A stretch of 21,627 bases of DNA, taken from Desulfobacterales bacterium. Lineage in GTDB: Bacteria > Desulfobacterota > Desulfobacteria > Desulfobacterales > Desulfobacteraceae. The DNA lies in the NCBI GenBank assembly GCA_022361535.1, contig JAKSAU010001285.1:1-21627 (forward strand), written 5' to 3'. Position numbers and translations under genes: made by a program. Positions 1 through 7,304 of this stretch are shown one piece after another; position 1 is the first letter of the stretch, and every line of letters begins with the position of its first letter. A model generated the notes under the pieces. That model made no database searches. It had not been told where the DNA came from and worked only from the letters and a program-made list of their open reading frames with translations.

Positions 1-88
1 CGAATCCAGTTGAATTCCCTGATAATTGTAAATTATAGGTAAATATACTATATAAATTTCAAATCGTATTTTCAACAGGAGTTAAACG

Positions 89-2764
89 GTGACCTCTAAA
101 AAAGCTGCTATTACTGCTGAAACTGTCATTACCAGCCATGTCAATGCCGACTTTGACGCCATAGGCGCTATGCTGGCTGCCCAGAAGCTCTATCCTGAAG
201 CAGTAATCATATTCCCAGGTTCCCAGGAAAAAAGTTTGAGGGATTTTTTCATCCACTCAATGAGCTACCTGTTTAATATGGCTGATCCGGCCAGTATCGA
301 TTTTTCTCAAACCAAGCGTCTCGTTATTGTTGATACCAGGCAGAAAAACAGACTAACCGGTATTGAATCTCTTTTAAAAAAACAAGATCTCATCATTGAT
401 ATATTTGACCACCATCCGCCCATGCCAGGTGAGATAAAGGGGTCTTGCGACGTATCAAAACCATATGGGGCGACCACGACAATCATGTGTGAGATTCTCC
501 AGGAAAAAGGGATACGTTTAAGCGGCGAAGAAGCAACTGTGATGGCGTTAGGCATATACGAAGATACCGGCAATTTTACTTATACATCTACGACTGAAGC
601 TGATTTTGTCCAGGCTGGTTTTCTTCTTTCTTGCGGTGCAAGCTTGAGTACCATCTCAAGTCTGGTGGTAAGAGAGATGAAAACTGAACAAGTCACCTGG
701 CTAAATGAACTGATAAACGAGATGGCTCCCCATCGAATAAACGGAATTCAGATCCACATGTCTGTGATTTCTTCAACTTCGTATATTCCCGATCTGGCCT
801 CCATAGTCCAAAAAATTGTTAGAATGGAAGATTTGGATATATATTTTGCCTTGATCCTGATGGGGGCAAAAGTGCATATTATTGCCCGGAACCGCCTTCC
901 AGAATTAGATGTAGGAAAGATTCTTTCAGAATTGGGCGGTGGCGGTCACTCTTATGCTGCATCAGCAAAAGTAGAGAATCAGACACTCCCTCAAGTTGAG
1001 ATGCGTTTGGTTGAATTGATTAAACATCAACTCAAACAGATCCGAGTGGCAAAAAAGCTTATGTCATCACCGGCCATTACCATTGACGCCCGACGCCCCT
1101 GTAAAGAGGCAGGTACTTTAATGACCCGGTACAATATAAATACCTTGCTTGCTGTAAACGGCAACACACAGGAGTACGAAGGGTTTATTACAAGGCAGGT
1201 AGTAGAGAAGCTGCTTTATCATAAACTGGGGGATCAACCTGTATTCGAATATATGGACTCTGAAGTCCATTGGGTTAGTTTAGATGCAGATCTTGCTGAA
1301 ATAGAATTAAAAATTATTGAAGATAAGCAGCGGGTTCTGCCTGTAATGGATGATGGTAGAGTTTCAGGAGTTATCACCCGCACAGATCTACTTGATTATC
1401 TTGTCGAGCACAATCGTGAAGTCTCCAGAACTGAAAAACAAATAATCACGCATCCCAACGCAAAAACTAAACACGTTAAAAATTTACTTAATCAACGCCT
1501 TGATGACCGGCTCAATTCTTTACTGAGGGATATCGGCAACGCAGGCGATCAATTGGGGCTTGAAATCTACGTTGTTGGCGGATTTGTAAGAGATCTGATG
1601 CTGGACCGGCCTATAGAGGATGTCGATGTCGTAGTTGAAGGAGACGGTATCGCCTTTGCAAAGTTTTTTGCTAAAGCGCATGGCTGTCGGGTTCATCCCC
1701 ATCATAAGTTCAATACTGCAGTGATTGTGTTCCCGGATGAGTTTAAAGTGGATGTGGCCTCAGCCAGGCTTGAATACTACACCATGCCTGCAGCTCTTCC
1801 TATAGTCGAGAACTCATCCATTAAACTGGATATGGCCAGACGGGATTTTACTATCAACACACTGGCCATTTCACTAAATCAGGAAACTTGGGGCACTCTC
1901 ATTGATTATTTTGGTGCAGGAAGAGATCTTAAGGATAAAACAATACGTATTATTCACAATTTAAGTTTTGTAGAAGATCCTACACGGATATTCCGTGCCA
2001 TAAAGTTTTCAAACCGGTTTGGATTTAAAATAGGAAAAGTAACTTCTAATTTAATTAAAAACGCCTTGAAAATTGGAACATTTAAGCATTTGAGCGGCCT
2101 CAGAGTATTGTCGGAACTCAAACAGATATTCAGCGAAGATAATCCTATACCGGCAGTTGAAACAATTGCAAGTTACGGAGTGGACAAAGTAATCCATAAA
2201 GAACTCAGCATTACACCCAAGACGTACGAGCTTTTTGATTCTGTGAACAAAGCATTGACATGGCATGATTTGCTATATGTAGATGAGCCATACCCAAGAT
2301 GGGCTGTCTATTTAATGGCTTTGCTCCACCGCCATCCTTTCAGGGTATGCAGTGAAATTTTAGATCGCCTCATGGTTCCCTTCAAAGAGAGAAAATTGTT
2401 GCTTGACCGGCGTTATAAAGCTGAAAACAGGTTGAGTTCGATTGAAAACAATTTTCCTGTATCCCGCCAGGAGATGTATTGGGGACTGGTCAATTTTAAA
2501 ACTGAATTTATTCTTTATATGATGGCATTAACTAAAAATGAAGAGGTCCAAAAGGCTATTTCAAAATTTTACACCCACCATCGTCATATTAAACCCATTA
2601 TCCGCGGTAAGGATCTTTTGGCAATTGGTATTTCGCCTGGGCCGGTTTACACCCAGATCTTGAATTTGATTTTAAATGAAAAGTTATACAAGAAGCTAAC
2701 TACCAAACAGCAAGAGATTGCGTTTGCAACCAGATATGCAATTGAAAATGAACTCATTAGCTAA
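89..2764 (+). CDS. DHH phosphoesterase / CBS pair / tRNA nucleotidyltransferase (CCA- or A-adding) fusion protein
   Basis: An 891-residue three-part protein. Residues 16-26 (SHVNADFDAIG), VDTR 81-84, DHH 107-109 and the DHHA1 signature GGGGH 283-287 form a DHH-family phosphoesterase. Two CBS repeats follow at about 325-450. The rest is a class II nucleotidyltransferase: GGFVRD 497-502, the metal-binding DVD at 511-513, then the RRDFTINTLA and DPTRIFRA motifs typical of tRNA nucleotidyltransferase/poly(A) polymerase heads. The expected role is adding or repairing the 3' CCA end of tRNA. In organisms with this architecture (Aquifex is an example) such enzymes can be A-adding with a separate CC-adding partner; which applies here cannot be read from sequence. 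The start is GTG at 89, with AGGAG at 77-81 and a 7-nt spacer. A TATACT hexamer at 44-49 could be a -10 element, without a convincing -35. The gene stands alone, about 105 nt before trpS. Confidence 0.9.
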   Translation: MTSKKAAITAETVITSHVNADFDAIGAMLAAQKLYPEAVIIFPGSQEKSLRDFFIHSMSYLFNMADPASIDFSQTKRLVIVDTRQKNRLTGIESLLKKQDLIIDIFDHHPPMPGEIKGSCDVSKPYGATTTIMCEILQEKGIRLSGEEATVMALGIYEDTGNFTYTSTTEADFVQAGFLLSCGASLSTISSLVVREMKTEQVTWLNELINEMAPHRINGIQIHMSVISSTSYIPDLASIVQKIVRMEDLDIYFALILMGAKVHIIARNRLPELDVGKILSELGGGGHSYAASAKVENQTLPQVEMRLVELIKHQLKQIRVAKKLMSSPAITIDARRPCKEAGTLMTRYNINTLLAVNGNTQEYEGFITRQVVEKLLYHKLGDQPVFEYMDSEVHWVSLDADLAEIELKIIEDKQRVLPVMDDGRVSGVITRTDLLDYLVEHNREVSRTEKQIITHPNAKTKHVKNLLNQRLDDRLNSLLRDIGNAGDQLGLEIYVVGGFVRDLMLDRPIEDVDVVVEGDGIAFAKFFAKAHGCRVHPHHKFNTAVIVFPDEFKVDVASARLEYYTMPAALPIVENSSIKLDMARRDFTINTLAISLNQETWGTLIDYFGAGRDLKDKTIRIIHNLSFVEDPTRIFRAIKFSNRFGFKIGKVTSNLIKNALKIGTFKHLSGLRVLSELKQIFSEDNPIPAVETIASYGVDKVIHKELSITPKTYELFDSVNKALTWHDLLYVDEPYPRWAVYLMALLHRHPFRVCSEILDRLMVPFKERKLLLDRRYKAENRLSSIENNFPVSRQEMYWGLVNFKTEFILYMMALTKNEEVQKAISKFYTHHRHIKPIIRGKDLLAIGISPGPVYTQILNLILNEKLYKKLTTKQQEIAFATRYAIENELIS

Positions 2765-2869
2765 ACCATGTAATTACGGACACTAACTTGAAAAATACAG
2801 AGCTTTTTGATAGATCCTCTTGTTCAGCAAACCTTAAACTATACTTTTAAATACTATTTAGGAAGATAA

Positions 2870-3880
2870 ATGAAAAACGCAGACTTTCTCACCGGAATCA
2901 CCACTTCTGGCACCCCTCACCTGGGAAATTACGTAGGAGCCATACGTCCTGCTGTTGAATCGAGCAAGAACCCTGACCTCACCTCATACTATTTTCTTGC
3001 AGATTACCACTCTTTAATAAAAAATCATGATCCCAAAAAGCGTAAACAGTCTGCCCTTGAAATTGCCGCAGCATGGATCGCTTTGGGGCTGGATCATGAA
3101 AACTGCGTGTTTTACCGGCAGTCAGACATCCCTGAAATCCCTGAGCTTACTTGGATTTTAACCTGTCTGACAGCTAAGGGATTAATGAACAGGGCTCATG
3201 CATATAAAGCCGCAGTTCAAGAAAATGAAGAGCAGGAAAACAAGGATCCTGATAAAGGTGTTACCATGGGGCTTTTTTCTTACCCGGTTCTGATGGCCGC
3301 TGATATTTTAATGTTCAATGCCAGAAAAGTACCTGTGGGAAAAGATCAGGTACAGCATCTTGAAATGACAAGAGATATCGCCGCGCGATTTAATCATGTT
3401 TATAAAAAGTTGTTTATTTTGCCTGAGGTTGTTGTAGATGAAACAGCTGCCGTATTATCCGGCTTGGATGGCCGTAAAATGAGCAAAAGTTACAACAATT
3501 TCATCCCCTTGTTTGATACGGAAAAGCGGCTTCGTAAAATGATTATGAAAATACAGACCAATTCTCTTGAGCCTGATGAGCCAAAAGATCCTGATACCTG
3601 CACCCTGTTTTCTATTTACCAGGCGTTTGCTACCGAGCAGGAAACCAAAATCATGGCAGACAAGTACCGGGCCGGTATTGCTTGGGGGGCAATGAAGCAG
3701 GAACTTTTTGAATATATTAACGAGATACTAAAAACGCCTAGAGAGCAGTATGAAGAGTTGATCAAGAATCCAGGTGACATAGAAGAGATTCTTCAAAAAG
3801 GAGCCGTAAAGGCCAGGGAATTTTCTGCTCCATTCTTGGATAAGATCAAAAAAAGTATTGGTATTCAATCACTGCTTTAG
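2870..3880 (+). CDS. trpS: Tryptophanyl-tRNA synthetase
   Basis: A 336-residue class I aminoacyl-tRNA synthetase that charges tRNA-Trp in the cytoplasm. The N-terminus has the TrpRS form of the HIGH motif (HLGN, 17-20, within TSGTPHLGNYVGA) and the KMSKS loop is intact at 203-207 (DGRKMSKS). Length matches ordinary bacterial TrpRS, with no extra domain. The start is ATG 2870 with AGGA-type Shine-Dalgarno sequence just upstream (ttaggaagataaatg). The 105-nt leader contains no obvious T-box or trp leader peptide; a TATACT at 2840-2845 is the only promoter-like hexamer and its -35 is poorly spaced. The last 12 nt overlap the 3' end of the convergent pseudouridine synthase gene. Confidence 0.95.
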   Translation: MKNADFLTGITTSGTPHLGNYVGAIRPAVESSKNPDLTSYYFLADYHSLIKNHDPKKRKQSALEIAAAWIALGLDHENCVFYRQSDIPEIPELTWILTCLTAKGLMNRAHAYKAAVQENEEQENKDPDKGVTMGLFSYPVLMAADILMFNARKVPVGKDQVQHLEMTRDIAARFNHVYKKLFILPEVVVDETAAVLSGLDGRKMSKSYNNFIPLFDTEKRLRKMIMKIQTNSLEPDEPKDPDTCTLFSIYQAFATEQETKIMADKYRAGIAWGAMKQELFEYINEILKTPREQYEELIKNPGDIEEILQKGAVKAREFSAPFLDKIKKSIGIQSLL

Positions 3881-4564
3881 TTTTTTCACCTCCTCTTTGG
3901 TGAGATATCGCCACTTGCCAGGTGAAAGATTTCCAAGGTTGATATGCGCCATCCTGATCCTTTTGAGCATATCAACCTTGTTTCCTGTTTTTCCCACCAT
4001 TTTTCTGATCTGACGGTTCAACCCCTGTTTAAGAATAATTTTAAATCCATTTTTTGATACTCTTCTTACCTTTGCTTTCCTTGTTTTTTGACCGTCAATG
4101 ATCATGCCTTCAGCCATAGATTTCAAAGCGCGATCATTTATTGGATGAGTTGTAAATACAAGGTATTCTTTCTCGTGATCATGAGAAGGGTGTGATAATT
4201 TATTGTGCAAATCTCCGTCATCAGTAAGCAGAACCAGTCCAACAGAATCTTTATCAAGACGGCCAACAGGGTAGATACGCTGTTTAACGGGTACAAGATC
4301 TAGTATGATTTTAGCATTTTTTTGTGAACAGGTTGTCACCACTCCTTTGGGTTTGTTCACCGCGATATAGGTTGATCCTTTGTCACTTGAAGGCAAAACA
4401 ACCTTTTTACCTTCAAATAAAACCAGGTCTGATTCAGGGTCAACCTGGGTACCCAACTCTTTTATAATTATGCCATTTACCTTTACGCTGCCCTCAAGAA
4501 TTAAGGTTTCTGCCTTTCTGCGCGAGCAAATACCGGCATGGGCTAAGAATTTTTGCAGACGCAT
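3869..4564 (-). CDS. S4-domain rRNA pseudouridine synthase (RsuA/RluB/RluF family)
   Basis: A 231-residue enzyme expected to convert a specific uridine of rRNA to pseudouridine. Residues 1-45 are an S4 RNA-binding domain (LQKFLAHAGICSRRKAE). The catalytic motif is GRLDKDS at 101-107, with the nucleophilic aspartate at D104, preceded by the VNKPKGV segment. The C-terminal segment (GLNRQIRKM followed by RIRMAHINLG) is closer to RluF than to RluB from memory, so the target might be 23S rRNA; that specificity is inference. Start ATG at 4564 lies 6 nt past the argJ stop, so the two are probably cotranscribed. The stop lies inside the 3' end of trpS on the other strand, and I see no terminator between the two convergent genes. 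Confidence 0.88.
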   Translation of the reverse strand: MRLQKFLAHAGICSRRKAETLILEGSVKVNGIIIKELGTQVDPESDLVLFEGKKVVLPSSDKGSTYIAVNKPKGVVTTCSQKNAKIILDLVPVKQRIYPVGRLDKDSVGLVLLTDDGDLHNKLSHPSHDHEKEYLVFTTHPINDRALKSMAEGMIIDGQKTRKAKVRRVSKNGFKIILKQGLNRQIRKMVGKTGNKVDMLKRIRMAHINLGNLSPGKWRYLTKEEVKKLKQ

Positions 4565-4570
4565 TCTTAT

Positions 4571-5752
4571 TTAAGTCCTGTAATCTGCGTTGATCTTGAC
4601 ATAGTTTTCGCTAAAGTCACAAAAAAGGAAATGATCGAAGCATTCTCCCAGGTTAAGATCAAGCGTTATTTGAATTTCATCTTGTTTCATTAAGTTCGCG
4701 GCTTTTTTTTCGGCTTCATGGCCAAGCCATTGCCCTTGGAGAACAAGTGCGGTATCAGCAAAAAACAGGTCCATTTTTTGTTGGTCAACAACAGCCCCTG
4801 AACGTCCTGCTGCAGCTGTAATCCTGCCCCAATTTGGGTCCTCCCCGTAAATTGCTGTTTTTACAAGGTTTGAATGGGCAATGGCTTCTGCTGCTTTAAA
4901 CGCATCTTCTTGGGTTTGTGCACCTTTAACGGTGATCCCAGCCACTTTGGTTGCCCCTTCTCCGTCTTTGACTACCATTTTAGCTAAATCATAACAGACC
5001 TCATCCAGCAAGGATTGAAATGCAGCTAAAGACTCACCTGAATCAATGATCGCCTCCCCTGCCCCGCTGGCCATGCATACCAGGGTGTCATTGGTGCTGG
5101 TATCCCCGTCAACTGTAATTCGATTAAAGGAGCGATTATTTGCATGGATCAATGCTTTTTTCAAAATGCCAGGTTCAATGGATACGTCAGTAAGGACATA
5201 GGCAAGCATAGTAGCCATATCTGGCCTTATCATTCCGGAACCTTTTGCAATGCCTGTAACACAGAAAGGTTTAGGTCCTGCTTGACTATCAATAGTGCCG
5301 GATTTGGATACTATTTTCCTGCAGGTATCCGTAGTTAATATTGCATCTGAAAAATCCGTGATACTGCCATTTTCTAAATTTGATACAGCATGCGGAATAC
5401 CTGATTCAAACTTATCTATGGGTAGGGGAGCGCCAATAACGCCAGTGGATGAGACCATGACAAGGTCAGGATCAATATTCAGGTTCTCTGAAACCATGTT
5501 TGTACAGAGCATGGCATCCTTCATACCCTTATCTCCTGTAAAGCAGTTGGCATTACCAGAGTTAGCAAGTATAGCCTGAAGCTTGCCATTTTCAACAACT
5601 TTTTTACCTAAAATTACAGGTGCTGCAACCACTTTATTTTTTGTAAACAATGCAGTAGCGGAGCAAGGTTTTTCACTATATATTAATCCGAGGTCTTTTA
5701 GCCCGGTTTTTTTTATACCGGCTGCAATACCAGTAAATTTGAATCCCTTCAT
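4571..5752 (-). CDS. argJ: Bifunctional glutamate N-acetyltransferase / ornithine acetyltransferase
   Basis: A 393-residue ArgJ, which transfers acetyl from N-acetylornithine to glutamate in the cyclic arginine pathway and may also use acetyl-CoA. The self-cleavage signature KGSGMIRPDMATML is intact: cleavage before Thr181 would give alpha and beta chains with Thr181 as the N-terminal nucleophile. The oxyanion-hole stretch SSTGVIGAPLP is at 101-111, and the conserved C-terminus ends INADYRT, so the gene is complete. The start is ATG 5752 with AAGGAG about 11 nt upstream. It is the first gene of a two-gene operon with the pseudouridine synthase. A well-formed promoter with repeated half-sites lies about 55 nt upstream, suggesting regulation. 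No other arg genes are in the window. Confidence 0.95.
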   Translation of the reverse strand: MKGFKFTGIAAGIKKTGLKDLGLIYSEKPCSATALFTKNKVVAAPVILGKKVVENGKLQAILANSGNANCFTGDKGMKDAMLCTNMVSENLNIDPDLVMVSSTGVIGAPLPIDKFESGIPHAVSNLENGSITDFSDAILTTDTCRKIVSKSGTIDSQAGPKPFCVTGIAKGSGMIRPDMATMLAYVLTDVSIEPGILKKALIHANNRSFNRITVDGDTSTNDTLVCMASGAGEAIIDSGESLAAFQSLLDEVCYDLAKMVVKDGEGATKVAGITVKGAQTQEDAFKAAEAIAHSNLVKTAIYGEDPNWGRITAAAGRSGAVVDQQKMDLFFADTALVLQGQWLGHEAEKKAANLMKQDEIQITLDLNLGECFDHFLFCDFSENYVKINADYRT

Positions 5753-5806
5753 GAGACAAATAGCTCCTTAAATATATACGTTTGGGTATTAGTAATAATT
5801 ATGGAT

Positions 5807-5834
5807 CGGTATTATAAGACCGTTTTATAGCGGT
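5807..5834. promoter_or_regulatory. Possible operator: three alternating CGGT/ACCG half-sites over the argJ promoter
   Basis: On the plus strand CGGT (5807-5810), ACCG (5819-5822) and CGGT (5831-5834) alternate in orientation, each separated by 8 nt, giving a 12-nt period. The array spans the -10 element and the spacer of the argJ promoter, where a repressor would act. The half-sites do not resemble the classical ARG box. The regulator is unknown and the repeats are only 4 nt, so chance cannot be excluded. Confidence 0.3.
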
Positions 5835-5839
5835 GTAAA
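5811..5839 (-). promoter_or_regulatory. Sigma70-type promoter of argJ
   Basis: On the minus strand the -35 hexamer TTTACA (5839-5834) and a perfect -10 TATAAT (5816-5811) are separated by exactly 17 nt. Transcription would start near 5804 and give a leader of about 50 nt before the argJ ATG. Position, strand and spacing all fit. An alternating ACCG/CGGT repeat overlaps it (5807-5834). Confidence 0.7.
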
Positions 5840-6033
5840 TGGGAGAGGGTAATCCGGGTAGTTCTTTCCTTATGAATTTGCAATATTTATTTCAAATGCT
5901 AGCTCTAATCTATTAATCGAAAAGCATACCGAAAAAACAATTGTCATTTCAATTGATAACTGCAAAGAGATGATTAATCTTAATTTTTTTAAATAATCAT
6001 GGGAATATCGATAGTTGTTTTTCTTGACATAAT

Positions 6034-6059
6034 GCATGTAAGTTAATACTTGTACATGC
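6034..6059. promoter_or_regulatory. Palindromic operator upstream of the MarR-type gene
   Basis: Perfect 7-bp arms GCATGTA (6034-6040) and TACATGC (6053-6059) flank a 12-nt centre. The site begins 4 nt after a consensus -35 TTGACA (6024-6029), so it covers the region where the -10 and transcription start would be, and it ends 7 nt before the Shine-Dalgarno sequence. Location and dyad symmetry fit autorepression by the MarR-family product. No good -10 hexamer at 17-nt spacing is visible (TACTTG at 6047-6052 is poor), so the exact promoter is uncertain. Confidence 0.5.
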
Positions 6060-6079
6060 AAAAGTTAAGGACAATTTCC

Positions 6080-6538
6080 ATGGAAATACCCCAAGAAAAT
6101 TTTTTAGAAACCTGTCTGTTTTTTAATACAAATGCGTTCTCACGACATCTGTTAAAGCTTGCTGAGATTGAATTTAAGCCCCTAAAAATTTCTCCAGCAC
6201 ACGCATCACTGTTGTTACTGGTTTATGATTCCCCAGGAATTAGTCCAAAAGAGTTGAGCCGGTTGCTTCAGTTAAATCCTTCCACTGTGACACGATTTAT
6301 AGATGCACTTGCAAAGAAGAAACTTGTACGACGCCAGAATGAAGGCAAAGTGGCATTTATCCACCCTACTCCGCGTGGATTATCAATTCAGGGCGAGGTA
6401 GCCATGGCATATAAAAGACTTTATTTAAAATACTCCGAAGTTTTAGGCCGGGATGCTGCAATAATGTTGTCACACCATATTGGCAATGCCAATGAGAGGA
6501 TCAAACGGGTACTATCAGATGGTGGAGGCGGTGAATAA
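6080..6538 (+). CDS. MarR-family winged-helix transcriptional regulator
   Basis: A 152-residue protein. A helical dimerisation segment (about 8-35) is followed by a winged helix-turn-helix: SPKELSRLLQLNPSTVTRF at about 55-73 is the HTH with recognition helix, LVRRQNEGKVAFIHPTPRG at about 82-100 the beta wing, and a C-terminal helix closes the dimer domain. Such proteins bind palindromic DNA as dimers and release it on binding a ligand or on oxidation; the ligand here is unknown. I chose ATG 6080 because AAGGA (6067-6071) sits 8 nt before it. The longer in-frame TTG at 6050 would begin inside the operator palindrome and has no ribosome-binding site. truA starts 12 nt after the stop, so they are likely cotranscribed although functionally unrelated. 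Confidence 0.88.
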   Translation: MEIPQENFLETCLFFNTNAFSRHLLKLAEIEFKPLKISPAHASLLLLVYDSPGISPKELSRLLQLNPSTVTRFIDALAKKKLVRRQNEGKVAFIHPTPRGLSIQGEVAMAYKRLYLKYSEVLGRDAAIMLSHHIGNANERIKRVLSDGGGGE

Positions 6539-6550
6539 ATTCGCCAAGGT

Positions 6551-7291
6551 ATGACACAGAATTTCAAAATCGTTATTGAATACGATGGTACAGGATTTTT
6601 TGGGTGGCAGCGGCAAACGGATAAAACGACCATTCAAGGAGAACTTGAAAAGGTACTTTCAATTATTTTGAACCAGGAAATTAAAATTCATGGTTCAGGA
6701 AGGACAGATGCCGGGGTTCATGCGCGTGCCCAGGTAGCTCATTTCAATGCAGATACAAAAATTGCTCCCCAAGCTTTAAAAAAAGGCTTAAACAGTCTTC
6801 TTAAAACTCCCATCGTGATTCGTGATTGTGCTTACGTACCCGCAGAGTTTCATGCCCAGTATAGTGTTAAATCCAAAGAATATCGTTACTATATTTTAAA
6901 CCGGCAAGATCCATGTGCAGTTGGACGGGATTATTTATGGCACGTTTACCAACCCTTGGATCTAATTGTGATGAATCAATGTTGTGACCACTTAATCGGG
7001 ACTCATGATTTTAAAGCCTTTGAAAACTCAGGTAGCCCAAGGAGTTCAACTATCAGGAATATATATTCAGCCAACTGGACCAAAGAGGCAGATGATCGTA
7101 TCGTCTTTAGCATATCTGCCTCCGGGTTTTTAAAGAATATGGTGCGTAATCTTGTAGGAACTCTAAAAGATGCTGGAACAGGTAAAATTACTCCAGATGA
7201 GTTTAAACGAATTTTGGATTCATGCAAAAGGCCCCTTGCCGGTGCAACTGCGCCGGCAAGGGGCCTTTTCTTACACAAAGTGATTTATTGA
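6551..7291 (+). CDS. truA: tRNA pseudouridine(38-40) synthase TruA
   Basis: A 246-residue enzyme that isomerises uridines 38-40 in the anticodon stem-loop of many tRNAs. It has the N-terminal YDGTGFFGWQRQ motif, the catalytic aspartate D53 in GRTDAGVHA (50-58), and the family-typical C-terminus AGATAPARGLFLHKVIY, so it is full length. ATG 6551 is 12 nt after the marR-type stop. Its own Shine-Dalgarno sequence is poor (AAGG ends one base before the ATG; GGAGG is 22 nt away), suggesting translational coupling. The odd feature is that the codons for the conserved C-terminus form a long perfect hairpin (7226-7269) followed by a short U tract before the stop codon. Confidence 0.95.
   Translation: MTQNFKIVIEYDGTGFFGWQRQTDKTTIQGELEKVLSIILNQEIKIHGSGRTDAGVHARAQVAHFNADTKIAPQALKKGLNSLLKTPIVIRDCAYVPAEFHAQYSVKSKEYRYYILNRQDPCAVGRDYLWHVYQPLDLIVMNQCCDHLIGTHDFKAFENSGSPRSSTIRNIYSANWTKEADDRIVFSISASGFLKNMVRNLVGTLKDAGTGKITPDEFKRILDSCKRPLAGATAPARGLFLHKVIY
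7226..7272. terminator. Long perfect hairpin with U tract inside the 3' end of truA; shared terminator with clcA
   Basis: The arms 7226-7242 (AAAAGGCCCCTTGCCGG) and 7253-7269 are perfectly complementary over 17 bp. The loop bases 7243-7245 and 7250-7252 can add two GC pairs and a wobble, leaving an AACT tetraloop. The plus strand continues TTTTCTT. On the minus strand the mirror copy ends CCTTTTG and lies about 35 nt beyond the clcA stop, where a terminator belongs. For truA the hairpin precedes the stop codon (7289-7291), so termination in that direction would give an mRNA without a stop. Confidence 0.75.
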
Positions 7292-7304
7292 TCTATAGGT
7301 TTTT

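Larger units (their letters stand above)
5753..6079. other. Divergent intergenic region between argJ and the marR-type gene
   Basis: A 327-nt AT-rich gap between divergent genes. It holds the argJ promoter (5811-5839), a 7-bp inverted repeat ATGATTA/TAATCAT (5970-5976 and 5994-6000), two CAATTG sites near 5939-5957, a TTGACA hexamer at 6024-6029 and the palindrome at 6034-6059. I see no convincing coding sequence; the open frames here lack ribosome-binding sites and family resemblance. Confidence 0.6.

Noticed and set aside
2765..2869. T-box or trp leader upstream of trpS
   Set aside because: No T-box sequence, Trp-rich leader peptide or terminator hairpin is visible.
5870..6061. 63-residue minus-strand open frame
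   Set aside because: No ribosome-binding site or family resemblance; it runs through the marR operator and AT-rich control DNA.
6050..6079. TTG 6050 as start of the MarR-type protein
   Set aside because: It lies inside the palindrome and has no Shine-Dalgarno sequence; ATG 6080 has AAGGA at 8 nt.
7003..7278. Minus-strand open frame opposite truA with a PLAGA/APARGL stretch
   Set aside because: The resemblance to TruA is produced by the perfect palindrome of the terminator hairpin; the rest is a shadow of truA.
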